From Mycobacterium colombiense (GTDB lineage Bacteria > Actinomycetota > Actinomycetes > Mycobacteriales > Mycobacteriaceae): DNA of 64,000 nucleotides. Below are positions 52,986 through 62,354 of this stretch, one piece after another; within the stretch, counting starts at the first letter, position 1, and each line of letters begins with the position of its first letter. The DNA is taken from positions 1 through 64,000 of the forward strand of contig NZ_LZKI01000047.1 in the NCBI RefSeq assembly GCF_001672755.1, read 5' to 3'. The notes under the pieces are model-generated. The model was not told where the DNA came from. It was given only the letters and a program-made list of their open reading frames with translations, and did no database searches. A program made the position numbers and the translations under genes.

Positions 52986-54263
52986 ATGAACCGCATGACC
53001 CGTCCGGTTTTGCTGGAGGTGGCCGGGCGCGAGGTCACCATCACCCATCCGGACAAGGTGGTGTTCCCCCGCGCGAGTGCCCGCGAAACCTCGGCCGGCC
53101 CGTACACCAAGCTCGACCTGGTCCGCTATTACCTGTCCGTGGCGGACGGCGCGCTGCGCGGTGTGGCGGGACGCCCGATGATCCTGAAGCGTTTCGTCAA
53201 GGGCATCACCGAAGAAGCGGTTTTCCAGAAGCGCGCGCCGGCCAAGCGGCCGGACTGGGTGGACGTCGCCGAACTGCGTTACGCGCGAGGCACTTCCGCT
53301 GCCGAGGCGGTGATCCATGACGCCGCCGGCCTGGCCTGGGCGGTCAACCTGGGCTGCGTCGACCTCAACCCACATCCGGTGCTGGCCGACGACCTCGATC
53401 ACCCCGACGAGTTGCGGGTCGACCTGGATCCGATGCCCGGGGTCTCCTGGCGGCGGATCGTGGACGTCGCGCTGGTGGCGCGCGAGGTGCTCGAGGACTA
53501 CGGCCTGACCGCGTGGCCGAAGACGTCGGGATCGCGCGGCTTTCACATCTACGCCCGCATCGCCCCGCGCTGGGATTTTCGCCAGGTGCGGCTGGCCGCG
53601 CAGACGGTGGCCCGCGAGGTCGAGCGGCGGGCGCCCGAGGCGGCGACGAGCCGCTGGTGGAAGGAGGAGCGCGAGGGGGTGTTCGTCGACTTCAACCAGA
53701 ACGCGAAGGACCGCACCGTCGCGTCGGCGTACTCGGTGCGGGCGACCCCGGATGCCCGGGTCTCGACGCCGTTGCGGTGGGACGAGGTCGCCGGCTGCGA
53801 CCCCGAGGCGTTCACCATCGACACCGTGCCCGCCCGGTTCGCCGAGACCGGTGACCCCTGGGCGGGAATGGACGACGCCGTCGGCGAGCTCGATCGGCTG
53901 CTGGTGCTGGCCGAGGAGATGGGGCCGCCCGAACGCGCGCCGAAAGGCTCGGGCAAGCGCGGCAGCGGAGCGGCAGGCCGGAGACAATCGAAGATGCCAC
54001 TGATCGAGATCGCCCGGACCAAGACCAAGGACGAGGCGATGGCCGCGCTGGACGTCTGGCGCGACCGCTATCCCGAGGTGGCTCACCGGCTGGAGCCGGT
54101 CGACGTCCTGGTCGACGGGATGCGCGGGCCAAGTTCGATCTGGTACCGGATCCGGATCAACCTGCAGCACGTTCCCGAAGACCAGCGGCCGCCCCAGGAA
54201 GAGCTGATCGCCGACTACAGCCCCTGGGAGGGTTACGGCGGAAAGCAGAAGCCGTCAAGCTGA
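52986..54263 (+). CDS. LigD polymerase-domain-like protein (Rv0269c-like)
   Basis: 425 residues, ATG 52986 (ATG 52995 possible). The archaeo-eukaryotic primase-type polymerase module of LigD is seen in VTHPDKVVFPRA-like start, RYYLSVADGALRGVAGRPMILKRFV (about 46-70), LRVDLDPMPGVSW (about 140-152; Asp-x-Asp metal ligands), and WPKTSGSRGFHIYARI (about 178-193; Lys and His of the active site). The free-standing domain may fill in ends in non-homologous end joining alongside Ku/LigD. The C-terminal 100 residues (KMPLIEIARTKTKDEAMAALDVWR) form an added helical region. Divergent from fadD2 with a 57-bp gap. Confidence 0.9.
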   Translation: MNRMTRPVLLEVAGREVTITHPDKVVFPRASARETSAGPYTKLDLVRYYLSVADGALRGVAGRPMILKRFVKGITEEAVFQKRAPAKRPDWVDVAELRYARGTSAAEAVIHDAAGLAWAVNLGCVDLNPHPVLADDLDHPDELRVDLDPMPGVSWRRIVDVALVAREVLEDYGLTAWPKTSGSRGFHIYARIAPRWDFRQVRLAAQTVAREVERRAPEAATSRWWKEEREGVFVDFNQNAKDRTVASAYSVRATPDARVSTPLRWDEVAGCDPEAFTIDTVPARFAETGDPWAGMDDAVGELDRLLVLAEEMGPPERAPKGSGKRGSGAAGRRQSKMPLIEIARTKTKDEAMAALDVWRDRYPEVAHRLEPVDVLVDGMRGPSSIWYRIRINLQHVPEDQRPPQEELIADYSPWEGYGGKQKPSS

Positions 54264-54276
54264 CCCCCGGCCGCGC

Positions 54277-55668
54277 TTAGATCCCCACCCGCGTTATCGC
54301 GTTGTGCTTGCGCAGGTAGCAGTACCAGGTGACGGCGAGCAGGCCGAGGAAGAACACGATGTAGAACCGCAGCGCCGGTTCGATGCTGCCGAACTCCGAC
54401 TTCGACCACGCGTATGCCAGCGGAACCACGAACCCGCCGAAGGCACCCACCGCCGAGATGACGCCGAGTGCCCCGGCCGCCTGGCGGCGCATGGCGACCA
54501 TGGTGTCGGGATCTCCCCCGGCCAGTTCGCCCTTGATCTTGAAGATCCGCGAAATCATCCGGTAGGTCGAGCCGTTGCCGATGCCGGTCGCGACGAACAG
54601 GAACATGAAGCTGGCGAAGAAGGCCGGCAGATTCACCGCCGTCACCGACCACAGCGCCGCCGCCGCCCCGATCGCCAGCATCACGAAGCTGGCGGCCGTG
54701 ATGCGGGCCCCGCCGATCCGGTCGGCCAGCTTGCCGCCGAGGGGCCGGATGACCGATCCGATGCCGGCACCCAGGAAGGCCCACGCCAGGGCGATGTCGC
54801 CGCGCCCGAAGACCGTCTTGAGCAGGGTCGGGAACGCGGCCGAGTAGCCGATGAACGAGCCGAAGGTGCCGATGTACAGCAGCGACATGACCCAGGTGTC
54901 GGGGTGCCGCAGCGACTCCAGCACCGGCTTCACGTCGGCCTTGGCCTCGGTGAGGTTGTTCATGAACAGGAACGCGCAGACCGCGGCCACCACGGCCAGC
55001 GGCACGTAGAACAGTCCGGCGCGCGACAGCGCCATCCCGCCGCCGGCGATGACGATGGGCGGAATGATCTTCTGCACCACCGCCACGCCGATGTTGCCGC
55101 CGGCCGCGTTCAGGCCCAGCGCCCAGCCCTTGTCCTTCTCCGGGTAGAAGAACGAGATGTTGGCCATCGACGAGGCGAAGTTGCCGCCGCCGAAGCCGGC
55201 GGTCGCGGCGATCGCCACCAGAACGCCGAAGGGGAGGCCGGGGTGGCTCACCGCCCACGCCAGCAGCAGGCACGGGATCAGCAGCAGCGCCGCCGAGATG
55301 GTCGTCCAGTTGCGGCCGCCGAACAGCGGCACCGCGAAGGTATAGGGCAACCTCAGGAAAGCCCCGACGCCGCTGGGGACGGCGACCAGGCAGAGGGCCT
55401 GGCTGGCGGTCAGCGCCCACCCGGACGCCGCGGGGTGCCCGTGCGCCCCGGCCGTCATCTGCACGACCACGATGCTCCACAGCATCCACACGCTGAACCC
55501 GACATGCTCGGCGAAGATCGAGAAGATCAGGTTCCGGCGAGCGATCGGCTTGCCGGTCGTCTCCCAGAATTCGGGGTCTTCGGGCCGCCAGTCATCGATC
55601 CAGTGCCGTCCCGTATGACGCTCGCGCTGTGGCGCTTGCTGCGATACGGGGCCGAGGGTCGTGGTCAT
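54277..55668 (-). CDS. narU: NarU/NarK-type nitrate/nitrite MFS transporter
   Basis: 463 residues from ATG 55668 with AGGAG upstream; GTG/ATG options further back extend it. Twelve predicted membrane helices with the conserved NarK motifs GGGNFASSMANISFFYPEKDKGWALGLNAAGGNIGVA (about 150-186) and GIGNGSTYRMISRIF (about 368). Major facilitator superfamily; exchanges nitrate and nitrite across the inner membrane. Rv0267 is the ortholog by place. With narK3 further right there are two transporters near nirD and siroheme-related genes. The antisense long frame (54304-55689) is a shadow. Confidence 0.9.
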   Translation of the reverse strand: MTTTLGPVSQQAPQRERHTGRHWIDDWRPEDPEFWETTGKPIARRNLIFSIFAEHVGFSVWMLWSIVVVQMTAGAHGHPAASGWALTASQALCLVAVPSGVGAFLRLPYTFAVPLFGGRNWTTISAALLLIPCLLLAWAVSHPGLPFGVLVAIAATAGFGGGNFASSMANISFFYPEKDKGWALGLNAAGGNIGVAVVQKIIPPIVIAGGGMALSRAGLFYVPLAVVAAVCAFLFMNNLTEAKADVKPVLESLRHPDTWVMSLLYIGTFGSFIGYSAAFPTLLKTVFGRGDIALAWAFLGAGIGSVIRPLGGKLADRIGGARITAASFVMLAIGAAAALWSVTAVNLPAFFASFMFLFVATGIGNGSTYRMISRIFKIKGELAGGDPDTMVAMRRQAAGALGVISAVGAFGGFVVPLAYAWSKSEFGSIEPALRFYIVFFLGLLAVTWYCYLRKHNAITRVGI

Positions 55669-55864
55669 CCGGTGGGACTCCTGAGTTGAACGAGCGCGAG
55701 CAGTGACCACTCGACGCTAAAGACGCACTGTTACCGGACTGGGTGTGCACAGTTACGCGGGCAATACGCAGAAATCGCAACGGCCCGGTCACGTTTGTCA
55801 GAACTCTGCAACGCAACGACGCAGCGAGCCCACGGCGTGGGGTGGATGCGCGACAATCGGCGCC

Positions 55865-56449
55865 ATGCAGGTGACAGAGGCTCCCCTGGGCCTACGGGAG
55901 CGCAAAAAGATCAAGACCCGCCGCGCCATCAGGCGCGAGGCGTTTCGCCTCATCGAGGAGAACGGCTACGCCGCGACCACGGTCGAACAGATCGCCGAGG
56001 CGGCCGATGTGTCGCCGAGCACCTTCTTCCGCTATTTCCCGTCCAAGGAATCGCTGCTTCTCGCCGACGACCTGGACCCGCTGATCCTGGACGCGTTGAA
56101 GGCCCAGCCGCGCAACCTGTCTCCGGCGCAGGCTTTCCGCCGGGCCTATCGGGCCGTCATCGACCAACTGCCCGACGATCAGCTGGAGTTCGAGAGCACC
56201 CGGCAGCGCCTGATGTTCTCGATACCCGAGCTCAAGGCGGCGATGTACGACGAGTACTACCGCACGGTGACCGTGGCCGCCGCGGCGATCGCGCACCGGA
56301 TCGGCCGTGCCGCAGACGATTTCGAAGTCCGGGTGTGCGCCGGGGCGTTGACGGGTGCCATGATGGCCGCCTTCGACAGCGCACCGAAGACCGCCGACAC
56401 GATCTTTCGCGCCCTGGACTTCATGGACGCCGGCATGCCGCTGGGCTGA
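55865..56449 (+). CDS. TetR family regulator at the place of oplA
   Basis: 194 residues from ATG 55865. The HTH is textbook (KIKTRRAIRREAFRLIEENGYAATTVEQIAEAADVSPSTFFRYFPSKE, about 15-65), with the acyl-rem-like C-terminal domain. In M. tuberculosis the 5-oxoprolinase gene oplA (Rv0266c) lies between narU and fecB2; it is absent here and this regulator occupies the gap. The next gene, fecB2, follows after 57 bp in the same direction, so the regulator may influence it, although autoregulation is the commoner case. Confidence 0.86.
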   Translation: MQVTEAPLGLRERKKIKTRRAIRREAFRLIEENGYAATTVEQIAEAADVSPSTFFRYFPSKESLLLADDLDPLILDALKAQPRNLSPAQAFRRAYRAVIDQLPDDQLEFESTRQRLMFSIPELKAAMYDEYYRTVTVAAAAIAHRIGRAADDFEVRVCAGALTGAMMAAFDSAPKTADTIFRALDFMDAGMPLG

Positions 56450-56506
56450 CCGGGCTCAACAGCGCGGCGATGCGTCTGAGCGGGCGGAACGCGATACTCT
56501 CACGCG

Positions 56507-57511
56507 ATGCGACAGGGATGGAATCGACGGGGATTCTTGCAGCTCGCAGGGGCTGTCGGAGTTACCGCGATCGGCGGCGCGACGGCGTTCTCTTCGGGGT
56601 GCTCGTCACGCAAATCGGCTCCGGGAGCAACCCCGGGTTCGGTGACGGTCACCCACCTGTTCGGTGAGACCGTCATCAAGGAACCACCCAAGCGCGTCGT
56701 CAGCGCCGGCTATACCGAGCAGGACGACCTGCTCGCGGTCGGCGTGGTGCCGATCGCCGTGACCAACTGGTTCGGTGACCAGCCCTCCGCCGTCTGGCCA
56801 TGGGCCGCACCCAAACTCGGCGGCGCGCAGCCGACGGTGTTGAACCTGGACAACGGCATTCCGGTCGAGCAGATCGCCGGTCTCAAACCGGACCTGATCG
56901 TGGCCGTCAACGCCGGCCTGGACGCCGACACGTATCAGAAACTGTCCGCGATCGCCCCGACCATCGCGCAATCGGACGGCGACGCCTTTTTCGAGCCGTG
57001 GAAGGAGCAGGCCTCCACCGTCGGCCAGGCGGTCTTCCAAGCCGACCGGATGAAGTCGCTGATCGACGGCGTCGACCAGAAATTCACCGACATCGGCAAG
57101 AAGAATCAGCAGTGGACCGGCAAGAAGGCGCTGCTGATGCACGGCGCGTTGTGGCAAGGCACGGTCGTTGCCACCATGGCGGGCTGGCGGACGGACTTCC
57201 TGAATCAGATGGGACTGCCCGTCTCCGACGCCATCAAGCCGTTCGGCACCGATCAGCGGGCCGTCATCCCCCGCGATCACATCAAATCGGTGCTGGAGTC
57301 GGCCGACGTGGTGATCTGGGCGACGCAGAACCCCGACGATCAGAAGGCGATACTGGCCGACCCCGAGGTGGCCGGGTCGCTGACCACCGCGCAGAACCGC
57401 AACATCTTCACCACAAAGGACCAGGCCGGGGCGATCGCGTTCGCGTCGCCGCTGAGCTACCCCGTCCTCGCCGATGAACTGCCGCCACTGATCACCAAGA
57501 TCCTGGGCTAG
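56507..57511 (+). CDS. fecB2: Iron-siderophore substrate-binding lipoprotein FecB2
   Basis: 334 residues. N-terminus [18 protein letters not shown] resembles a twin-arginine signal (RRGFLQ), followed by a weak lipobox at SSGC (Cys32). The rest is a periplasmic-binding-protein fold (FecB/BtuF type: [18 protein letters not shown], then [19 protein letters not shown] and [15 protein letters not shown]). It captures ferric siderophore or heme-like ligand in the periplasm. Matches Rv0265c. No permease is next to it. Iron uptake is a natural partner of ESX-3, although no IdeR box was seen directly upstream. Confidence 0.87.
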   Translation: MRQGWNRRGFLQLAGAVGVTAIGGATAFSSGCSSRKSAPGATPGSVTVTHLFGETVIKEPPKRVVSAGYTEQDDLLAVGVVPIAVTNWFGDQPSAVWPWAAPKLGGAQPTVLNLDNGIPVEQIAGLKPDLIVAVNAGLDADTYQKLSAIAPTIAQSDGDAFFEPWKEQASTVGQAVFQADRMKSLIDGVDQKFTDIGKKNQQWTGKKALLMHGALWQGTVVATMAGWRTDFLNQMGLPVSDAIKPFGTDQRAVIPRDHIKSVLESADVVIWATQNPDDQKAILADPEVAGSLTTAQNRNIFTTKDQAGAIAFASPLSYPVLADELPPLITKILG

Positions 57512-57623
57512 CCGCGCGGCGATGCCAGGGCTGTTTGAGCGTTTGCTAAGGCAGCTCTGGCAGAGCTCGAAATTCCGTCGGCGACCCTCGCACATGCCCC
57601 GATCCCGGGGTTACCGTCGAGTA

Positions 57624-58298
57624 ATGAGCGTGACGGACCTTAGCGGCGACCTGGCCCACAACCTGCCGACCGAGCTGGTCGGCAACACCGTCGTGGACTA
57701 CGGCGACCGCGCGCTGATGGTGCAATGCGGAAGCACCGCCGAGGTATTGGCGTGGGCGGACGCGCTGCGCGCCGCGGCGATACCGGGCGTGGTCGACGTC
57801 GTCCCGGCGGCCCGCACGGTGCTGGTGAAGCTGGACGGCCCGCGCCACCAAGGCGTCATCCGCCACCGGCTGCGCAGGATGGACGTCGCCGCCACCCCGG
57901 ACGCCGCCCCCGAGCGCCGCGCCGACGTGGTCATCGACGTCGTCTACGACGGTCCGGATCTGGCCGAGGTCGCAGGACACACCGGACTGACCATCGCGGC
58001 GGTGATCGACGCCCACAGTTCCACGCTGTGGCGGGTCGGGTTCAGCGGATTCGCACCCGGTTTCGCGTATCTGGTCGACGGCGACCCGCGGCTGCGGGTG
58101 CCTCGCCGCCCGGAGCCGAGGACCTCGGTGCCGGCCGGCTCCGTGGGCCTCGCCGGTGACTTCAGCGCGGTGTACCCGCGTCAGTCCCCCGGTGGCTGGC
58201 AACTCATCGGCCGCACCGACGCGGTCCTGTGGGACCTGCAGCGGCCGAACCCCGCGTTGCTGACGCAGGGCATGTGGGTTCAGTTCCGGGCCGTCTAG
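57624..58298 (+). CDS. pxpB: 5-oxoprolinase subunit PxpB (KipI-like, Rv0264c)
   Basis: 224 residues from ATG 57624 (the frame opens at 57522). The KipI/PxpB fold is visible in the N-terminal [14 protein letters not shown]...[18 protein letters not shown] and in C-terminal [64 protein letters not shown] (about 140-205). With PxpA and PxpC it makes the ATP-dependent 5-oxoprolinase that turns oxoproline into glutamate; no pxpA is in the window. A 37-bp gap precedes pxpC. Confidence 0.88.
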   Translation: MSVTDLSGDLAHNLPTELVGNTVVDYGDRALMVQCGSTAEVLAWADALRAAAIPGVVDVVPAARTVLVKLDGPRHQGVIRHRLRRMDVAATPDAAPERRADVVIDVVYDGPDLAEVAGHTGLTIAAVIDAHSSTLWRVGFSGFAPGFAYLVDGDPRLRVPRRPEPRTSVPAGSVGLAGDFSAVYPRQSPGGWQLIGRTDAVLWDLQRPNPALLTQGMWVQFRAV

Positions 58299-58335
58299 CC
58301 AGTGGCGGGTCGCCACCCTAGCTAAGGAGACAACC

Positions 58336-59247
58336 GTGGCAATCCTGGAGATCCTCCGCACCGGACCGCTCGCCGTCGTCCAAGACCTCGGCCGCCCGGG
58401 ACTGGCGCATCTGGGGGTGAGCCGGTCCGGGGCCGCCGACCGGCGCGCGCACCGGCTGGCCAATCGGCTGGTGGCCAACCCCGACGACAGCGCCACCGTG
58501 GAGGTGACGTTCGGCGGTTTCGTGGCCCGGGTGTCCGGCGGCGACGTCGACATCGCGGTGACGGGCGCCGACACCGATCCCACCGTCAACGGAATCAAGT
58601 TCGGCACCAACAGCATTCATCATGTTCGCGACGGCGAGGTGATCGCGCTGGGCGCCCCCCGCGCCGGCCTGCGCAGCTACCTGGCGATCCGCGGTGGCAT
58701 CCGCGTGGAGCCGGTGCTGGGCTCGCGCAGCTACGACGTGATGTCGGGCATCGGACCGGCGCCGCTGCGGGCCGGCGACCGGCTACCGATCGGCGAGCAC
58801 ACCGACGCCTACCCCGAACTGGATCAGGCGCCGGTGGCGGCCATCACCGGAGGCGTCGTCGAGCTGTTCGTGGTGCCCGGGCCGCGCGACGATTGGTTCG
58901 TCGAGCCGGACCGCCTGGTGCATACGTATTGGATTGCGTCCGATCGCAGCGACCGGGTGGGGATGCGGTTGACCGGCCGGCCCCTACAGCACTGCTACCC
59001 GGACAGGCAGCTGCCCAGCGAGGGTGCGACCCGCGGCGCGATCCAGGTGCCGCCCAACGGTTTGCCAGTGATCCTGGGACCCGACCATCCGGTCACCGGC
59101 GGCTATCCGGTGATCGGCGTGGTGGTCGATGAGGACGTCGACAAGATCGCCCAGGTGCGGCCCGGCCAGGCGGTGCGACTACACTGGGCGCGGCCCAGGA
59201 CTTTGGTGGGCGCCCACTCCGGCGCCGCGAGTTGGCCGTTCTCCTAA
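58336..59247 (+). CDS. pxpC: 5-oxoprolinase subunit PxpC (KipA-like, Rv0263c)
   Basis: 303 residues from GTG 58336 with AAGGAGA 7 nt upstream. Biotin-dependent-carboxyltransferase-like fold (PF02626): [39 protein letters not shown] at the start, then [56 protein letters not shown]. Partner of PxpB in 5-oxoprolinase. In M. tuberculosis the aminoglycoside acetyltransferase gene aac (Rv0262c) lies next; here a 441-bp region without it follows. Confidence 0.89.
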   Translation: MAILEILRTGPLAVVQDLGRPGLAHLGVSRSGAADRRAHRLANRLVANPDDSATVEVTFGGFVARVSGGDVDIAVTGADTDPTVNGIKFGTNSIHHVRDGEVIALGAPRAGLRSYLAIRGGIRVEPVLGSRSYDVMSGIGPAPLRAGDRLPIGEHTDAYPELDQAPVAAITGGVVELFVVPGPRDDWFVEPDRLVHTYWIASDRSDRVGMRLTGRPLQHCYPDRQLPSEGATRGAIQVPPNGLPVILGPDHPVTGGYPVIGVVVDEDVDKIAQVRPGQAVRLHWARPRTLVGAHSGAASWPFS

Positions 59248-59688
59248 CGTAATTCGTTCGGTATGTGTCGGCGCCGGAGGCAAGCTGTATGCCAGCTCAC
59301 ACGAACCCACGGGTATGTGTGAAATCACTTGATGGCGGCGCTCATTCGGGCTTGATGAACTGCGCGCTCGCGAACTGATTGCCGCTCAGGGATTTACCAG
59401 ATAACTGGTAATCAACTAACAGGCGATATTGGCCCGTTCCGGTTGACCCGCTGACGTCGTAAATGTGAGCATCGGACCGTGCGACGGGGCACGCCCCTTC
59501 ATTCGGGGCGCCCAAGCGTCGAAAGCCAGCCTCCGAACAGCTTCCCGATACCGGGCGAGCGCGGTGCCCTCTGGCGTGGCGGCGGCCGGATGCGGCGGTT
59601 CGTGGGGCCTGACGAGAGGGAGCTGTATGCACGTCCACCGGTGCGATGTCGTTGGGACACAATGTATTTCCGCGAACAGTCAGCGCGC
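59248..59688. other. Gap at the usual place of aac; possible gene remnant
   Basis: 441 bp between pxpC and narK3 without a convincing gene. On the minus strand 59342-59662 an open frame ends in the less GC-rich, protein-like stretch YDVSGSTGTGQYRLLVDYQ and LSGKSLSGNQFASAQFIKPE, whereas its N-terminal half is Arg-rich noise, so it may be the 3' fragment of a former or shifted gene. No Aac-like sequence was recognised on either strand. The right part serves as the narK3 leader. Confidence 0.4.
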
Positions 59689-61113
59689 ATGAGCGTGATG
59701 CCGAAGACGGGCCGGATGCGCCGCGACCACCGCATCGCGGACTGGAACCCGGAAGACACGGTGGCCTGGGAGGCCGGAAACAAGAAGGTCGCCCGGCGCA
59801 ACCTGCTGTGCACCATCGCCGGTGACCACGTGGCGTTTTCGATCTGGACCCTGTGGCCCGTCATGGCGCTGTTCATGCCGGGGTCCGTCTACGGCTTCTC
59901 CGCCGGCGACAAGCTGCTGCTGGGCGCGGTCGCCACCCTGGTCGGCGGGTGCGCCCGGATCCCCTACACCCTGGGCATCGCCGCCTTCGGCGGCCGCAAC
60001 TGGACAACGTTCTCGGCCTTCGTGCTGCTGATTCCGACGGCCGGCACGATCGTGTTGCTGGCCAATCCCGGTCTGCCGCTGTGGCCGTTCGTGTTGTGCG
60101 CGGCCCTGACCGGGCTGGGCGGCGGCAATTACGCGGCCTCGCTGGCCAACGTCAACGCCTTCTACCCGCAGCGGCTCAAGGGCGGCGCGCTGGCCGTCAA
60201 CGCCGGCTTCGCCAACCTGGGGGTCGCGGTGATCCAGCTGGTCGGCCTGCTGGTGCTGGCTACCGCCGGGCACGAGGCGCCGTACTGGGTGTGCGCGGTG
60301 TACCTGGTGTTCCTGGTCGTCGTGGGCATCGCGGCCGCGTTGTTCATGGACAACGTCAACCACGGCACCCAGCTGAGCACCATGCGCAAGATCCTATTCG
60401 AGCGCGACACCCATGTGATCTCGCTGCTCTACATCGCGACCTTCGGCTCGTGGATCGGCTTCTCCTTCGCCTTCGGGCAGGTGATGCAGGTCAACTTCCT
60501 GGACAGCGGGGAGAGCCCCAAGCACGCGGCGCTGCACGCCGCGCAGCTGGCCTTCATCGGGCCGCTGCTGGGCTCGCTGGCACGGATCTACGGGGGCCGG
60601 CTGGCCGACCGCCTCGGCGGCAGCCGCGTCACCCTGGGCGTGCTGGCCGGTATGACCCTGGGCGCCGGGCTCCTGGTCACCATCAGCACCCTCGATGATC
60701 ACCACGCAGCGTCGCGCTCGACCAGCATGATCGGCTACGTCGCCGGCTTCATGGTGCTGTTCGTCCTGTCCGGGATGGGCAACGGCTCGGTCTTCAAGCT
60801 GATCCCCTCGGTCTACGAGGCGCGCAGTCGCTCGCTGGATTTGAGCGAAGACGAACGCCGTCATTGGGCCCGGGCGATGTCGGGATCGCTGATCGGCATC
60901 TGTTCGGCCGTCGGGGCGCTCGGTGGCGTCGGAATCAACCTGGCGCTGCGCCAGTCCTACCTGAGTACCGGCACGGAAACGTCGGCGTACTGGGCTTTTC
61001 TGGCCTCCTACGTCGTGGCGGGGATCATGACCTGGATGGTCTACGTCCGCCGTCCCGCATCGGCGCCGGTGCTGTCCGGGTCGGCGCCGGAAACCGAGGC
61101 CGCCCGTGTGTGA
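59689..61113 (+). CDS. narK3: Nitrate/nitrite MFS transporter NarK3
   Basis: 474 residues from ATG 59689 (ATG 59698 gives MPKTGRM; 59662 is further upstream). NarK family: ADWNPEDTVAWEAGNKKVARRNLLCTI N-terminal block, twelve helices, the signatures GGGNYAASLANVNAFYPQRLKGGALAVNAGFANLGVA (about 145-181) and SGMGNGSVFKLIPS (about 362-375). Similar to narU here but with a longer loop EARSRSLDLSEDERRHWARAM before helix 11. Likely nitrate import or nitrite export. Matches Rv0261c in place. Confidence 0.9.
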   Translation: MSVMPKTGRMRRDHRIADWNPEDTVAWEAGNKKVARRNLLCTIAGDHVAFSIWTLWPVMALFMPGSVYGFSAGDKLLLGAVATLVGGCARIPYTLGIAAFGGRNWTTFSAFVLLIPTAGTIVLLANPGLPLWPFVLCAALTGLGGGNYAASLANVNAFYPQRLKGGALAVNAGFANLGVAVIQLVGLLVLATAGHEAPYWVCAVYLVFLVVVGIAAALFMDNVNHGTQLSTMRKILFERDTHVISLLYIATFGSWIGFSFAFGQVMQVNFLDSGESPKHAALHAAQLAFIGPLLGSLARIYGGRLADRLGGSRVTLGVLAGMTLGAGLLVTISTLDDHHAASRSTSMIGYVAGFMVLFVLSGMGNGSVFKLIPSVYEARSRSLDLSEDERRHWARAMSGSLIGICSAVGALGGVGINLALRQSYLSTGTETSAYWAFLASYVVAGIMTWMVYVRRPASAPVLSGSAPETEAARV

Positions 61114-61133
61114 GCGGACTCGCAATACGGGCA

Positions 61134-62354
61134 ATGCCACAGCAATTGACAGGTAACGCAACCGAAACGTCGCAGGCATACACAGTTCATATGGCCCCCC
61201 AACTGGCCCCACCAGACTCCGCGCCGCTCACCGGCTACCGGATCGCCGTCACGTCGGCGAACCGCGCCGAGGAGCTGTGCGCGTTGCTGCGCCGTAACGG
61301 CGCGGAGGTTTCCAGCGCGGCGGCCATCAACATCATCGCGCTGCCCGAAGACGATGAACTGCAGAACCACACCGAAGCGGTGATCGCCCAGCCCCCGGAT
61401 ATCTTGGTGGCGCACACCGGCATCGGCTTTCGCGGCTGGGTCGCCGCGGCCGACGGCTGGGGGCTGGCCACCCAACTGCTGGCATCGCTCGCCAAGTCGC
61501 GGATCGTGGCCCGCGGACCGAAGGCGACCGGCGCGCTGCGCGCCGCCGGCCTGCACGAGGAGTGGTCCCCCAAATCCGAATCGTCGCGCGAAGTCCTGCG
61601 CTACCTCCTCGAATCGGACGTCGCCGGTAAGCGGATCGCCGTCCAGCTGCACGGCGCGGCCGACGGGTGGGACCCGTTTCCGGAGTTCATCAACGGACTG
61701 CGGGCCGCGGGCGCGCAGGTGGTCCCCATCCACGTATACCGCTGGAAGCCAACGCCGGCCGGCGGCGAGTTCGACCAACTCGTCGCCTCGGTCGCGCGAC
61801 GGCAATTCGACGCGGTGACCTTCACCTCCGCACCCGCCGGCGCTGCGCTGCTGGAGCGCAGCCGCGAGCTGGGCATCGAAGCTCAACTGCTGCAGGCACT
61901 TCGCAGCGACGTGCACGCCATGTGCGTCGGTCCGGTCACCGCGCAGCCGTTGATCCGAGCCGGAATCCCCACGTCGTCGCCCGAGCGAATGCGGTTGGGG
62001 GCGTTGGCCCGCCACATCGCGCAGCAGCTCCCGCCGCTGCGGTCGTGCGCCATCCGCGCCGCCGGCCACGACATCGAGATCCGTGGCACCTGCGTACTGG
62101 TCGACGGTTCGGTGAAGTCGCTGTCCGGGTCGGGCATGGCCACCCTGCGCGCGCTGGCCCAGCGCCCTGGCGATGTCGTCGCGCGCAACGATTTGTTACG
62201 AGTGCTTCCCGGCAACAGCAACGACCCCCACGCCGTCGATACCGCAGTGTTGCGGCTGCGAACGGCGTTGGGCGACAAGAACATCATCGCGACGGTGGTC
62301 AAGCGCGGCTACCGGCTCGCGATCGACCATTCGGAAGATCCCCCATGGCATTGA
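61134..62354 (+). CDS. Uroporphyrinogen-III synthase-like protein fused to a winged-helix domain (Rv0260c-like)
   Basis: 406 residues from ATG 61134 (ATG 61191 gives MAPQLAPP and 387 residues). Residues about 35-280 form the HemD fold (YRIAVTSANRAEELCALLRRNGAEVSS and FDAVTFTSAPAGAALLERS); residues about 305-400 form an OmpR-type winged helix (CVLVDGSVKSLSGSGMATLRALAQRPGDVVARNDLLRVLPG ... HAVDTAVLRLRTALGDKNIIATVVKRGYRL). Such fusions are known in Actinobacteria and are thought to regulate nitrite assimilation or siroheme genes rather than to make the tetrapyrrole. Overlaps the next CbiX-like gene by 10 bp. Confidence 0.88.
   Translation: MPQQLTGNATETSQAYTVHMAPQLAPPDSAPLTGYRIAVTSANRAEELCALLRRNGAEVSSAAAINIIALPEDDELQNHTEAVIAQPPDILVAHTGIGFRGWVAAADGWGLATQLLASLAKSRIVARGPKATGALRAAGLHEEWSPKSESSREVLRYLLESDVAGKRIAVQLHGAADGWDPFPEFINGLRAAGAQVVPIHVYRWKPTPAGGEFDQLVASVARRQFDAVTFTSAPAGAALLERSRELGIEAQLLQALRSDVHAMCVGPVTAQPLIRAGIPTSSPERMRLGALARHIAQQLPPLRSCAIRAAGHDIEIRGTCVLVDGSVKSLSGSGMATLRALAQRPGDVVARNDLLRVLPGNSNDPHAVDTAVLRLRTALGDKNIIATVVKRGYRLAIDHSEDPPWH

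Noticed and set aside
54304-55689. 461-residue plus-strand open frame
   Set aside because: Antisense to the clearly recognisable transporter narU.
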